A stretch of 64,000 nt of DNA from Epiperipatus broadwayi (GCA_028023455.1 JAQFVV010012498.1:3067001-3131000), one strand, 5' to 3'. Positions 41,436 through 59,599 are shown, counted from the first letter of the stretch. Program-made: numbers and translations. The notes: generated by a model from the letters alone, not told the origin.

Positions 41436-42950
41436 ACGATATAAAAAACATGAATCAAATTGTAATTTGTTGATTTTATTTTACATTTATTATTATCATT
41501 TAAATTGTATATGTTAATAAAAAATAATATTTAAAAAAGATGATTTTGTTTTGTTTTTATTTTCGCATTACAAAAAAGCACAGAAAAATTATTAAAATCA
41601 ACGGCCCATGAATGTCCATATTTTATAGTTTTAGTGTGAAAACGGCGCCATCCAACAGCATCTTTAGTTATAAGACAAGCACCTTAATATTTGTCTAAAT
41701 AATAACAGAATTCTGGAGATTCATAAACAATAAAAACTTTTAAAGGCAGAAATTTAATGAGTGACAAAAACTCAAAATGATTGATGAATCAAATTTCAAA
41801 AGAGGTAGTTATTGGTTATTAATACTACTTTAGATTGTTTTGCAATAATATATTAAAATTAGCTTAAGGACCAGAAAAATGTATAATAATATTATTAATA
41901 TATCACATGGGTCTGTTTTTATATATTAAAAATAGTTTGAACAGATGAAGAGTGTTTCAACCAAGTTTTAAATCATCCATATTAGAATTAAAATAGTTGC
42001 TTTGAATTATACATACATTTTATTGACTGTTTAAATTTATACAGAGAAATACTTCTTGAGAAATTTTCTAGGTAATTCACATATAAAAAATTGATGGTTC
42101 TGATTACTCAGAAATAAAATATAATAATAATATATTAACTACAAAATGTTTGGGCATTTTTAATGCTATATAATAATTTCTGTTACAGAAAATATGATAT
42201 TAATTATAATGAAATATAATATTTATCCACTACTTCCAAAGATCATTCAGATATTTTATTGAATATATTGCTTTCAGTCTTTAATTAGTAGCTATTAGAA
42301 ATTCAGAATAATTTAGAAAAACATAAGGTATTGTTGCCATGAAGTGCAAATAAAAAAATCATGAGCAAAGATAGAATTTGTTCAGGTGTTTGGCGCAATT
42401 ATAAAATTGAATGTGATAGTAACTTTTATTACACATGAAGATATAAAAAAGTGTCACTGTTAATATTAAAGATAACATGCATTTGAAATGATACTTAATG
42501 ATATTTGACTGTTTATTCATATCAATATTTTCAATTGTATAAAATGTTTAATATCTATACAATGAGAAGAATAAAAAAATATATAAATACAATTTGCTTC
42601 CTTTGCTTATTAAAGTAACCAACATTAAAATTGCATATTGAGTTACAAATATCTTAATTTTATATTTGTAGATAATGTCATTGTTATACAGTACATTTGA
42701 TTTTGTTCACTTTTTTGATGTATAAATGAAAACAAGAGTGAAAATTTATAACTATCAGTGCTTTCCAGAGATTTTCAAAAAGCTTAGGTTAAAATCCACA
42801 TGAAGCCTTTTTTATATTTTGCCTACTAATTTTAAGCATTTTACATTTTCCCTGAACATTATATACATTGCTTCAATATATACATTATTAAAAAAGAATA
42901 TATTTATATTATAATGGTATAAATATAGCTTTACTTCTCACTATATGTAA
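41436..42950. other. AT-rich non-coding stretch, nothing recognisable
   Basis: No supported gene, RNA or repeat. Confidence 0.4.
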
Positions 42951-43611
42951 AATATATAATTGTTAATTAGAGAAGATATTAATTAGTATTAAAGTTTATC
43001 GGCTTAACGTTTTCGAGGATCCATGCCTCATATTCATAGCCTTCATAAAATGTATAATAAAATATGCAAATACAAATATTCAAATAAGCTAGTGTTACGT
43101 AGCCCATTTCTTTGAGATCTCGAAGCAAGTATCCTTTCTATTAATGGCATGGATGTTTCCATTGATGTAAAATGGATGCCATGCTATATATTATGGTGAA
43201 ACGAAAGCTACAATCAATACTAGACTGGGTCAACATATTTACACATTTAACAGAGCTCAGAAAAACAGCAACACGTCCTCTGTATTCTTGGAGCATGCTA
43301 AACAATCTGGGCACAACTTCACACCCGCCAATCCCATAATATTGTGCTCAGAATCAAATGACCACAAAAGAAAAATAAAGGAGGCATTTTACATCAATGG
43401 AAACATCCATGCCATTAATAGAAAGGATACTTGCTTCGAGATCTCGAAGAAATGGGCTACGTAACACTAGCTTATTTGAATATTTGTATTTGCATATTTT
43501 ATTATACATTTTATGAAGGCTATGAATATGAGGCATGGATCCTCGAAAACGTTAAGCCGATAAACTTTAATACTAATTAATATCTTCTCTAATTAACAAT
43601 TATATATTATA
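42951..43611 (+). mobile_element. Penelope-like element fragment inside an inverted repeat
   Basis: Arms of about 224 bp (42951-43174 and about 43385-43611) are near-perfect reverse complements. The 210-bp spacer plus the right arm encode the end of a GIY-YIG endonuclease. Penelope-like elements are known for inverted or tandem partial copies with LTR-like ends, which fits two 3'-end copies joined in inverse orientation. Downstream of the stop codon each arm holds a stem-loop GAGG-CATGGAT-CCTC followed by GAAAACGTT (plus strand 43530-43553). No reverse transcriptase is present. Confidence 0.75.
43177..43464 (+). pseudogene. GIY-YIG endonuclease domain of a Penelope-like element, 5' truncated
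   Basis: A 95-codon open stretch without a start codon ends with TAA at 43462-43464. It opens CHAIYYGETKATINTRLGQH, the GIY-YIG motif (here in the form IYYGET) with the conserved Arg and His. It continues SSVFLEHAKQSGHNF, with the metal-binding Glu, then NPIILCSESNDHKRKIKEAF and EISKKWAT. This order, ending with the SESxxxxRKIKEA and EISKxW blocks, is typical of Penelope-like elements rather than of UvrC or homing endonucleases. The enzyme nicks target DNA for priming. Only the last part of the protein remains. Confidence 0.8.
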
Positions 43612-45487
43612 ATGGTACAAAATATAAGTAAAATGGGAAGATGGCAAACTGTCATCATCCCCATAAAAGAGATAATCAAATTAAATATAAAAGAAATATG
43701 GTAAATAAGAGCAGAGAATTAGCATGAATAAAACCATAAGGTGCATCTCCAGCATTTCAGAAGAATAAAAATCTTATCAACAATCAATCAATAATCATGA
43801 AATTAACAGTCAATATTGTGATTGAATTTAAAGTAGGTACATTATAAAATAGGCTACTTATCTAGCCAATGCCAAACTGAGGGCAGGATATAACAATTAT
43901 TTAGATGCACATACTTATGTGCTAATCCATCACTCATAATAATAATAAAAAAACATGCTAGGATACAAAAACATGCTGATCATCATCAATGCTCTGGCAA
44001 CATAATACTATTAATATACCAACCAACTATAAACCTCATTTCTAATGAAAAACAAAGTGCACTAAATGGAATTTAAAGGTGATACCTTTATGCTATCCAG
44101 AATTATCAACTGGATGTCCAAATGCAAACAAACTCCCACAATCATATAACTAACTGTTATGCTTTAATATAGGCCAAAAATAAACAACTCTATAAACTGT
44201 TACTATGAGCAAGAGATAAATAAATATAATAGCTTATTCTAATTTACTTTAAAATAACTTTATTGTGATGATATAAAAAAACTCCCTCAAAGTCTAAGCT
44301 GTATTGAAATCGAGTCATAAACACTGCCAATTCAGATAACAGATAGCTGAAAGAATAAAATCTTTAACACCAAAATACATTTTAAACAATTATTTAATAA
44401 ACTAATTGATTAATAATTAAAACATTAAATATGACATGATAATATGATAATTTAATTTGATACATTCTTACCAAAAGAATAGTTTCATATTAAAAAAAAT
44501 AACCACTTGATATTCATTCATTAATTGAATTAACTTTTCCTACACATTGAGTCATTCTCTTTTTAATAACTAAAATTGAAAAATGACTTTTTAATCAGAG
44601 ATAAAGAGGTAAATTTACTTAATCCTTTGTATAAAATTGGGGAATAAATAAATAAATGAAAAAAACATGGCAAATTTTATAAAAATTAAGTTACTCAAAA
44701 CACCTCTTTCTATAATTTTGAAAGGAAAGAATTATAAAAGAACATTTCACAAAAAAAATGTTCTCCTAGAATTATTCATTCCTCTAAATCTTTTTATCTC
44801 TGCATGTGAATATAATGTGTCCATAAAGAAAAAAAACCTTCTATTATGGTTTTAATTTTCATAGTTTTTTGCATTTATAATTTTCAGTGGTTTCCATATG
44901 GGTTTTCTTCTTGATACCTTCTCACTTTCAGGTCACTATAAGACAAATTTCAAATGTTATCCCACACAATATTCATGTGCTTGGAAATATTTTATTTGAA
45001 TATCCAATTAAAGGTAACCAGATGTGAGTATAATTATAGGTACACTTAAATTTTAAAAGAGAAAGGAGTAATGTATGTGTAATCTTAATTAATTAAAGTC
45101 TTAGAAATTAGAAAATGATTATACAAGGATAATAAAAAGGAAAGTCATTAATAAAACATACATAGTTAAAATAGTGCTAAAACTTCAAAAAATATAGTCT
45201 GCATATAGTATTTAAAGTCACATCACACATGTGTAAATTCTTCTAAGATATAAGGAGGATAAATTAATAAAATCATTTCTTAAATACCCCATTGAATTTA
45301 AAAGGAAAGTTTAAATAGATACTATCCACATAAGCATTATTAAGCAATTTGTTTTGTGATAAATAAGAATTTATATGTATATAATTTTAAACCAAATTTA
45401 TTATTATTTCGGCAAGGAAAATTTTGGTATAAAGATTACAGCTTAGAAGCAACAAAGATATAGAGTGATGATTTACAAACAATACTC

Positions 45488-45488
45488 A

Positions 45489-45523
<35 letters not shown>

Positions 45524-45528
45524 TATTG

Positions 45529-45571
<43 letters not shown>
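45488..45571. repeat. (TA)n microsatellite with internal inverted flank
   Basis: Two TA tracts flank GAGTATTGT, which is complementary to ACAATACTC just before the first tract, so the whole can fold as a hairpin. Confidence 0.75.
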
Positions 45572-45574
<3 letters not shown>

Positions 45575-45688
45575 TGTAACCATCAACCTTAATCAAGCTT
45601 AATACCTTGATGTCAGAGAACTACTATAATCAGACCCACCTTACTACAACCTAATAGACTGAAGGGATGTACCAATGCCTACCACATT

Positions 45689-45855
45689 GGCACCAAGAAC
45701 TGTAATATAATTCTTTATAACCAATGGCTTTAATCATTGGGCAGCCAAGAACTGTACCCATCAATCTAACTGAATGCTCCCATCATTGTGGTGCCAAGAA
45801 CTATAACCAAAAGCATATCATGACATCTATATTATGCACCAAAGACTATAACCGA
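45689..45855. repeat. Degenerate tandem repeat, period about 45-52 bp
   Basis: Four copies of a CCAAGAACTRTAACC-like core occur near 45690, 45742, 45792 and 45837. A related core (GGGCAGCCAAAAACATAACC) lies at about 1924-1943 beside the foldback at 2 kb, so both may come from one family. Confidence 0.45.
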
Positions 45856-47190
45856 AATCTGGAGCAAATTACCACAAACAAAACTAATGATATAACATAA
45901 AATTGTTATGATCTAATCTGGTCGCAGCCAGGGTATACCATGAAGACCTATCATAGTAGTATGTGAAAATACATTAGACAAATTATAAGTATGTAATGTT
46001 ATTATTCTTCAAACCTTAATTTGCGATTTTTCATTGCATGAGACCTTATGGCCGACCATGGACAAGATGGTATAATTTGTGGAACTACTAAAGATTATGA
46101 ATTTTAAAATTACATATATGATTTTTAATACAAATGCTAGTCTATGTAAGACTTTGCAATAATAAATAAACATGGGATATTTGGATTCTTTTCTATAATT
46201 TAATAAATATCAATGAGACTCTTGTTATACTGATGAATTACAATTAAAACATTAAGTAAATACATTTAATCATGTCATTATCTGGTAAATCTGTTTATAA
46301 GTTTATAAAATCAATCAATTTTGTATCATGTACTCGAATCAATCACACAAAGCTAAAATGATGGAAAAGGTAAATGGGATTTTATTGTACCTTACATATC
46401 ATAAACTCCCAAGGACAAAAAGCATTCAAATGTTTTTTTTTTTCAAAATATTACTAAACTCTTATATCATGCTGATAAAATATGTACTTCAATGTATGCT
46501 CTATTCAAGATATATGATTTCCAATTTTATGAATGACAAATAGCAATGGCACAGTAAGTTTAATTATAAATCAATATTTATTTACAATTTTTATGACTAA
46601 TAAGTAATTGATGTTTAATGTAATAACTAAATACATAAATAAACAAATAAAATAAATAAATAAATTATAATTCCATTGACTTCCTTCAATAACATATCAT
46701 AGGCACAGTTTTATAAAGCTTAATCATACATTATATTACAATTTGATGTCTTGAGGAAATTATACAAAAATTCAACATCAAATCATGAAATATCCAATGT
46801 ATCAGTTCCAGAACCAATAAACCTATACTATAGACCTATAATAATGTAATAAATAATATTATATTTGTAGGATTTAGCTATAATGCTAACGCTAAATAAA
46901 AATGAAAATTTAAACTTGAATTCAGATAAAATATTAATTAACAAACAGTTAATTATTATGAGGTAACTTAGATAGAATGTCCTGATACACTTTATGACTT
47001 AACTTATAAATTATGCTTATAAATGGAAGAAGATGATTTTAGCAGAATAACCAAAATACTTTTCCCAAACTTATATTTATGAAGTAAAATCATATTCTAG
47101 TGGATGCATTCATCTACACATAGGAATTATATAACACTGAGTGCCTTGTGGATTTATACACGATCATAAAGCAATAAATATAATTACACA

Positions 47191-47282
47191 ATTCCGCGGA
47201 TTAACCACCAGCACAGGAATGAGTGTAAAATACAGAAAGTGGCAATTAATTAATCTGTGGATTAACCACCAGCACAGATTAA
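47191..47282. repeat. Twin hairpins with a shared loop sequence
   Basis: GATTAACCACCAGCACA occurs twice, 61 bp apart. The second copy is closed by perfect 10-bp arms TTAATCTGTG and CACAGATTAA (47250-47259, 47273-47282). The first is closed by ATTCC and GGAAT (47191-47195, 47216-47220). The loop is conserved while both stem strands differ together. Confidence 0.5.
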
Positions 47283-52335
<5,053 letters not shown>

Positions 52336-52998
52336 ATTAATGACCACTTATGAAAATGTTGGATTAACCTTTATTAATTATCGAATCCCAGTGTAATGAT
52401 AATATTTATATTACTCACTAGTCAGATCTGATGTAAACACATTTATTTTTTAAAACATAAATAATGACTGCTATACTTTATATTTGTTAATATAAGAAAA
52501 ACTCAAAGTTTACATTTGTTAATATAAATAAAACTCATAGTTCAAATTTAATGAATAATAATGGTAATATATTTGCAAAAAAATATATGAATATATTATA
52601 GAAAATAAAATTAAAAGCTATATAAGATTGTATATATCTGAACTGTCAAGTGATGTTAGATAAAATATTCATTCATTCCAAGACTAAAGGAAAATATTTA
52701 TCTCACTTATAAAATTCTGAAATAAATCCTAACTTGTTGCAATGATAATAAACAAAACCTAAACAAGTTATTAAGCAAAAATCTATTTTGTTCATTAATC
52801 ATAAAATTTAAAGGTTATTGTGATTTTTGTTTGATTAAGTATCTTCTTAAATATCCACTCCCACATAAAACATATGTTAAAATGATCTTTTAAATATAAT
52901 AGTAGTATTAAATTCTATATAAATCCATGCAACCTGTAAGTAATGACTAAGGTTTATCATCAAAGTTCTGCTTTTTAGATTCCTTTCACTAAGTTCCA

Positions 52999-53093
<95 letters not shown>

Positions 53094-55754
53094 CCATTAA
53101 GAGAATCCAATAGTGAGATCATAGTAATCAACAAGAGTGGATTGTGATATTTGAAGTTTATTCCATTAAAATAACAACTAGTAATTTCCAGTAAGGTATT
53201 ACAGCATATTGATTAGAAGTTATCCTATGTATCCTGATAATTCTGTTTTCATTGACATATAATGAATGTAGACAAATATTAATGTCACTGATTGATTTTA
53301 TTTAATATTTCAGTTATTACATTTTCCATTTGAAATAGTTATCACTTTTTCCTTCAATGTGTTAATAATCCATAGGTATAAGGTGTATAGAAATACATAT
53401 ACATAGGTTTACATTCTACATTTTATTAGCATTTTATAATTGTATTATTCCACTAATGACTCATTATTCTTGGTAATTATCCTTTGGCACTCACACATAT
53501 GATTAGGCATATGTGTAGGTATATCCACTTTGAACTTCAGCAAGCATTTTAAAGTTTTATTTTAGAATGCTATAACAAATGATAAATTTCATTTAGCTGT
53601 TGTTTTAAACTCCTCAAAAAAATTAACTTTGTTTTCTAGAAAAAACATCAGGTTTTTATCTATCCTCTCATTACATTGTTTTTATTAAAACATTCTTAAA
53701 ATGTATATACTGCATAATAAAAATATTTATTGTTAATTTCTTTAATTAACATGTAGCATTCATTACAGTGATGGATACACATACAAGAACAAAAGAATAA
53801 ACAGAATAAGAGAGTCAACTTGATGCAATAACTAAATCATGGTTGACTATTGTAATTAACAATGGAGTCAAATTCATTTGTTTTTAAATTTATTGAATGA
53901 CTATGCACTTTAAACTGAGATCATTGAAACATAAGTCAGCATCTTAAACAAAATATCTTGTTTAAAATTTTAAAAAAATATTTTAACAGAAAAATATTTA
54001 AAAATAAAATAATAACAATGACCTTCAATTTTTTTTTTTTTAAAAAAAAAACTAAAAAAAATAATAATGTATTTGGTTTATTTTTAAAACATTAGTATAA
54101 ACATCTTTTCAGCAAATATTACATCTCAAATATTGGTGAATTCAAAATCAGCACATGGACATATACGGAAACACACACACACGAAAATGTAATAGTTGTT
54201 CAGTTATTTACATCTATTAAATATAGAGTTAAGCAATGTTATTTTAACTCCAAAAATGTAATGTCGTTAAAGTGAACTGACCTTTAAAATAAGATTTCCA
54301 ACCTATAGCATACAATTTTTTTAAAAAAGAGAATAAAAATAAAACAAATTGTAAATCATTATTTGTATATTGGTGTGTTTAATATAACATAAAATCAGGC
54401 ATAATAAGATAATAATAGATATAATATCACTTGATAATTTCAATAATCAACAACTTTATAAAATAAATGACTGACAAAGTTAATTTTTTTTATAAAAATA
54501 TATACAAAGTATGGTCAGGGTGGTACATTACCCCCTACTATGATAAAAATATTAACTTCAATATCTAAGAGTCAACCTACTTAAAATTTGTAGTTGTAAA
54601 TATGACTCCCTCATCTTTTTATATATCACAACTATTCTTTATCATCTCAATACTATATGCATCCATCATTATCTGAGTGTCACCATAAAATCCAAATTAC
54701 AAATACTAAGTAATTTAAAATCCTTTTCACTATTTCTCTTATGCATAACAGGAATTAAATAACACTTTAAGAAATTGCATATAGTCTAAAACATACATAA
54801 TATTGGTAAAAAAAATGTTCATCCAAAATTGTAATTCTTTTACTTAACCTTATATAACTTTACCAAACATTTATATAATCAAAATATTTCACCATTTAAT
54901 ATCATAATAATAATAGTGTTAATGAACCACAACAATACTAAAATATTATACTATAGTAAGAACTTGAAATAATTGTTCATTATGAATAAAATATCTCTGA
55001 CTCATATCTAATTTCTCAACTACTTACAATAAATTTATTTTCTTAAAATATAGATTAAAATTTTGTAAAATCTCAATAATAATATTAAATGTTAAGTATC
55101 TTTTACTAAACTGTCAGTTTTATCACTCTGCCCCTAATAAGCTAGGATTCCCCATAAGACATACTGCAAAACCTTTAGTAATTCATGTTGTGACTGTATA
55201 AATTCTCTTACATATTTAAGTACACTACCATGTAATTTTCAGCAATAATTTAGTAAGTGAAACTAACTGTATTTCTATAACTGAATTTCATCTGCTTTTT
55301 GTATAACTATACTATTTTATATTTTATAAATATCCCTTTTATCACCATGTTTCCAAAATTATGGAATTTCACTTGAGTAAATCTATTTTAAATATAATAA
55401 TTATGAATTTTATAAAACACACAAAAGTGAATTCTTATGCTATAAAGAACAATGAACTGATTTTATTAACATTTTTATCAATAGTCAAACAATTTATATT
55501 TTGATAACAGAAAAATATTTATATATATAGTATCTATTAAAGTTTTCCTTTTAAAACTTAATGGAACATTCAAAAAACAAATTGTTTATAAAATTATAAC
55601 AACTTCTCATAGCAAAGTATTCAATCCTTCAATTGGATATAAAATTATATTCTTATAACACTCAAAATAATTTGGTTTTCCTTGTTAATATTCTATTTTT
55701 TCCTATTATTAACTGAACATTTATAAATTTAAAAATATTTTTTTTACATATCAT
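52336..55754. other. AT-rich non-coding stretch
   Basis: No supported gene. It contains the (TA)n tract at 53006-53090 and short A/T runs. Confidence 0.4.
53006..53090. repeat. (TA)n microsatellite
   Basis: About 85 bp of pure TA after a short TG run. Confidence 0.9.
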
Positions 55755-55759
55755 CATCA

Positions 55760-55817
<58 letters not shown>

Positions 55818-55897
55818 TACTACTACTACTACTACTACTATTGTTATTATTATTATTATTATTATTACTATTGTTGTTATTATTATTATTATTATTA

Positions 55898-55929
<32 letters not shown>

Positions 55930-55936
55930 GTTGTTG

Positions 55937-56001
<65 letters not shown>
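55755..56001. repeat. Compound trinucleotide array
   Basis: About 245 bp made of blocks ATC, ATT, ACT, ATT, GTT and ATT. Homogeneous blocks of each variant indicate repeated slippage of mutated units. Confidence 0.9.
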
Positions 56002-56101
56002 ATACTATAGATTCATGAGGAGCCATGGGCTTTAAGCTTTGGGCATTGAAGGTGCACTTTTCACTTTCAGAAATTTCTGAAAGGCATTCTCCCTCATTTT
56101 T

Positions 56102-57025
56102 TTAAGTCCATGTACACACTTTGAAATTTTTTTTAAATGTATACTTTTGCATGTTACTGACCTGAGGAGTTAAAACCTGAACATAATCACTAATCTTAAA
56201 ATTAAATGGCTTCTTAGAACCATTATTTATACTTCTATATACAATTTCCCTCAAATTCTTTTGTGCCTCTATAATATCTTTATCATGGTTGATTTCTTCT
56301 TTCTCTATAATGGGCAAAAGAGCCTTTTCTATTATGAGTTTATTATTACCAAAATGAAGACAAATTGAAATAAATTTTGTAGACTCATTCTGAGGCATAT
56401 TGACATAATTGACCGCTTTTTTGAATTTGTTGATTGAATCATTATAATTATCTTTAAGATATACCCTAAAAAATCTTCCCAGTGCTTGCACAACCTTGTG
56501 TGGGATAGGTTGTGAGTTTCAAGTGGAACTTAAAATATGCCTAATATTCTGGTTGTGCAACTGATTTCTCCACTCTTTAGAAAAAAAATTGCATGGTCAT
56601 TGATGATAGCTTTAGGTTTTCCAACCAACATAAAATTGTAATACTTGTAGATATCTTATCATATTTCTGGCATTAGCATTAGTTATTAGTTACAGGATAG
56701 GCATTAACCAATTTTGAAAGCACATCATATGCTACAAGAATAAATTTATATTTTTTGAAAGATGGCAAAGGCCCATAAAAATCAATTGCCAAGATATAAT
56801 TTGACTCATTGGTAATATAGGCTGCAAAATGCCTACATATAAATGGTTGACATACTTTGATTTGAGACAGATTTCATAGTATATTAAACAATTCATTATG
56901 GTAGTATACATTCCAGACCAATAAAATATCCTATATATGACATGCCCTACTTTCTTAGGCCCATAATGTTCATATAAACTGTGGATATAAAACATCAATT
57001 TGCCTTTCAGTCTCTTGAGTAACAA
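56102..57025 (-). pseudogene. Integrase of the Ty3/gypsy element
   Basis: The zinc-binding region reads HSLYEHYGPKKVGHVIYRIF and YYEICLKSK; one Cys of the expected pair appears as Tyr. In the next frame the catalytic core reads ILAIDFYGPLPSFKKYKFIL (about 56795-56735), with the first catalytic Asp, then YDVLSKLVNAYPV. After more shifts EWRNQLHNQNIRHILSST and PHKVVQALGRFFRVYLKDNY (56491 downwards) correspond to the third core block, where the catalytic Glu is lost. The C-terminal frame to 56102 includes PFNFKISDYVQVL, the start of the usual GPY/F-type domain. The protein would insert the cDNA into the genome. Confidence 0.75.
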
Positions 57026-57369
57026 AATACTCCAAGATTTTCATCATTCTTTCTTGTTTGATAATATACTATATTCTCAAGCATTTTATATCTAGATATT
57101 GACTTATCCCCTATCATTTTTCTAATACCCTTATACTTCACCTCTGCAGATAAATACTCAAAAATAAATTTTAGTTTGCTATTCTGTAACTGGAAATTCA
57201 CTAAATCTATCAAATAATTTTCTATATGATGATCCACTTTTAAAAAAATAATTGCAATAAATGTGTTGTCCATATTTATATGATTTGAGTCAACTTTAAT
57301 TGGGTGTCTAATTAAAACATGTGCAACCACATTGTCTCCAATCTTTACAATATTGTACTTGGTAGTCAA
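57007..57369 (-). pseudogene. RNase H to integrase linker of the Ty3/gypsy element
   Basis: A 120-codon open stretch reads TTKYNIVKIGDNVVAHVLIR, the block after the RNase H DHK motif where partners have NxVADALSR. It continues with a charged linker ending VFCYSRD before the integrase zinc domain. It keeps a single frame, unlike its neighbours. Confidence 0.65.
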
Positions 57370-57983
57370 ACTGCTTCAAGAACAGACTACATCTGATCAG
57401 CCCTTCATTATTCAGATAATTCCGATTTAAAAAATCCAAATTTTATGGTCTGTGATGTCAACAATTTTAGACCCCAAAAGATATTGTCAGAGTTTCTGAA
57501 ATGCCTACATTTTTTTCCAGCTGTGATAAATGCAGTTCAGTAATTCATGTGGTCTTTTTTCCAAATCCAATTGAAAAAAAAATTACACCAGACAGTAACT
57601 GCTGCTATCAGGCTGCACGTGAATTTTCCCCCTAAAACCAGAATAATACAAAAATTGGATTTGATATTATTAAGCTTGATGGAATGGCTTTCTGTCCATT
57701 TCCATCTATCATCATTTTTAAGTAGCTTAGGCAGGTGAATGGTATCATATGCAAAATTTTTGTAAAATTTGTTATAGAAATTACAGACACCTAAAAACTG
57801 AACACAACTGCTTTTTTATTTTCTGGTATTAAAAAGTTTACTATAGCATAAATTATATCAAGATGTGGTTTCATCCCTTCATTCTCTACAACATGCCATA
57901 ATTTTTTTTACTGCTATTAGACTTTTCTTTAAATTAATTTTTATATTTTTTATCTAGCATTCCTTAAAAAACATAATGTAAAT
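57370..57983 (-). pseudogene. Reverse transcriptase thumb and RNase H of the Ty3/gypsy element
   Basis: After the hAT-like insertion the Ty3 sequence resumes. FLGVCNFYNKFYKNFAYDTI (about 57815-57755) is the conserved FLGLxNYYRRF block after the palm. KLLKNDDRWKWTE follows. RNase H traces are DSSSYCLV (for DASxxGxGAVL, near 57610) and VDITDHKIW (near 57445; the TDHK block). Stops in every frame show it is dead. Confidence 0.7.
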
Positions 57984-58345
57984 CAGTGGTCTTCAATCCT
58001 TGGTCCACAGACTGGTTCTGGGCTGCAGAAGTTTTCTGCTGGTCTGTGGTAGACTGGCAGGAAAGTTTGTAATAACAAAATAATAAGAGTTTAAACTTTT
58101 AATTAATATAAACAATTTATATTTATTTTTTCATCTCATTTTTACCCAATTAAAAAAAAGAAACAGAATGAGAACAAAATCTAATCAATCATACATAAAT
58201 TAATTTGTTTTTCTAGTTATCACGGATGTTTATGGGGAGAAGGGGTAGAATTAATTTTTTTATTATTTTTCTAAAAAAATTTTAAATTAAAAAAAAAGTT
58301 TTTATTATACAAACTATATATATATATATATATATATTTATAGTT

Positions 58346-58386
<41 letters not shown>

Positions 58387-58816
58387 CTTCATCTTGTATA
58401 TTTAACATTAAATACAGATATTACAGTTATCATAATCATTGTCATGTAATTACACTAGCTGTGATATTTCCCAACATTCAGGTGAATAACATTTTATTTT
58501 TGCATGTTTTAACAATGAAATAATAAATGTAGCAATGCAGGCACATTAATGAGAATGATTGTTATTGTACTGTTTTCTCTAACAGTATGACTGTCAACTT
58601 GAGGAAGAGGGTTCAACATATGAAGATAAGCAACACCAATACTTTGATCAGTTATAACAATTATTCTCATCTAAGGCTAAGCAGTTTACATCTTTAGGAA
58701 AAATTATCCATTGACTTCTGCCAGGCTGTGAAACCTTATCCTTATTTTTGCTGGTCTGCAAAACCTTATCCTTATATTTTTGCCAGTCTGCAGGTGTAAA
58801 AAGGTTAAAGACCATT
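57984..58816. mobile_element. Non-autonomous hAT-like DNA transposon, 833 bp
   Basis: Terminal inverted repeats CAGTGGTCTTCAATCCTT (left) and, read inward from the right, CAATGGTCTTTAACCTTT match at 14 of 18 positions. They have the CAGTGGTYYTYAA form common in animal hAT elements. The flanks ATGTAAAT (57976-57983) and ATCTAAAT (58817-58824) are an 8-bp target-site duplication with one change and fit the hAT target pattern nTnnnnAn. Subterminal repeats containing AAGGATAAGGTTT occur twice near the right end, as expected for transposase binding. No transposase frame is present. Interior TA tracts lie at about 58316-58383. Removing it restores the collinear reverse transcriptase of the host element. 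Confidence 0.8.
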
Positions 58817-59280
58817 GATCTAAATGATGTAAATGCTTTGAGATGTCATTTGAGGCTCTGACAATATCATCTACATAAATAGTAATAATACTTTTAACCT
58901 CATATGATAAGGCATATAATCATCTGATTAATCCAGATTCACTGTTAAATAAGCTACAGGGCACCCTTTCAAATACATATGAATGACTTTGATACTTAAA
59001 AGCTGTGTATTTTTGATCATCATGCAAATACATCTGCCAATAACTTGTGATTAAGTCCATAATTGTGAACACTTTGTCCTTAAATTGAATTAATAATTTT
59101 TTTATAGTAGGAGGAACATCCTTCTTCAAAATTGTCAATCAATTCATAAATACAGCATCTAAGCAGATTCTCACTGAGTCATATTTCTTTTTAACAGTGA
59201 CTAATAAATTATTATAAGTTGAAGGAATTTTTCAAATGATTTTCCACTCATTCTTTTGGTTAAATTGCTTTCGTACATCA
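58817..59280 (-). pseudogene. Reverse transcriptase (N-terminal part) of the Ty3/gypsy element
   Basis: It reads ADVRKQFNQKNEWKII, then VRICLDAVF (for RICVDYRALN), then DVPPTIKKLLIQFKDKVFTI and MDLITSYWQMYLHDDQKYTA (59138-58920; the DLxSGYWQ block). After a shift the catalytic YVDD follows at 58877-58866, within IITIYVDDIVRASNDISKHL. The frame breaks at 58817 where the hAT-like element is inserted; the thumb continues beyond it at 57983. Confidence 0.8.
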
Positions 59281-59599
59281 GCTTGATACTGATATGGAGC
59301 AGGATAACTCTTACATGAGAAATGATTATAATTCTTTAAGTGTATTCCTTAATGATGTCAGGCAACCTAAAACATCTTTGTATGAATATAACATCTGAAG
59401 TAATTTATTTTTTATATTATACTACTGTTCTAATCATAAGATGCCTGTAATTTAGATTTTATGTCCAGTTTAGTAGATATATCTTGGATGCTTAACACAT
59501 TACACTTTTGAAGGAGCATCACACAATCAAACTCATACCTCTCCTTTTTACATCTTCACTGTTGAATTAAATAATTAATCATACATCCATATCTATTCA

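Larger units (their letters stand above)
43612..47140. other. AT-rich stretch with microsatellite and a short 50-bp-period repeat
   Basis: No gene is supported. It holds the (TA)n tract at 45488-45571 and the repeat at 45689-45855, listed separately. A plus frame at 46328-46543 has no recognisable feature. Confidence 0.35.

Noticed and set aside
43354-43536. Minus-strand frame of 60 codons
   Set aside because: Antisense of the Penelope GIY-YIG frame and its inverted arm.
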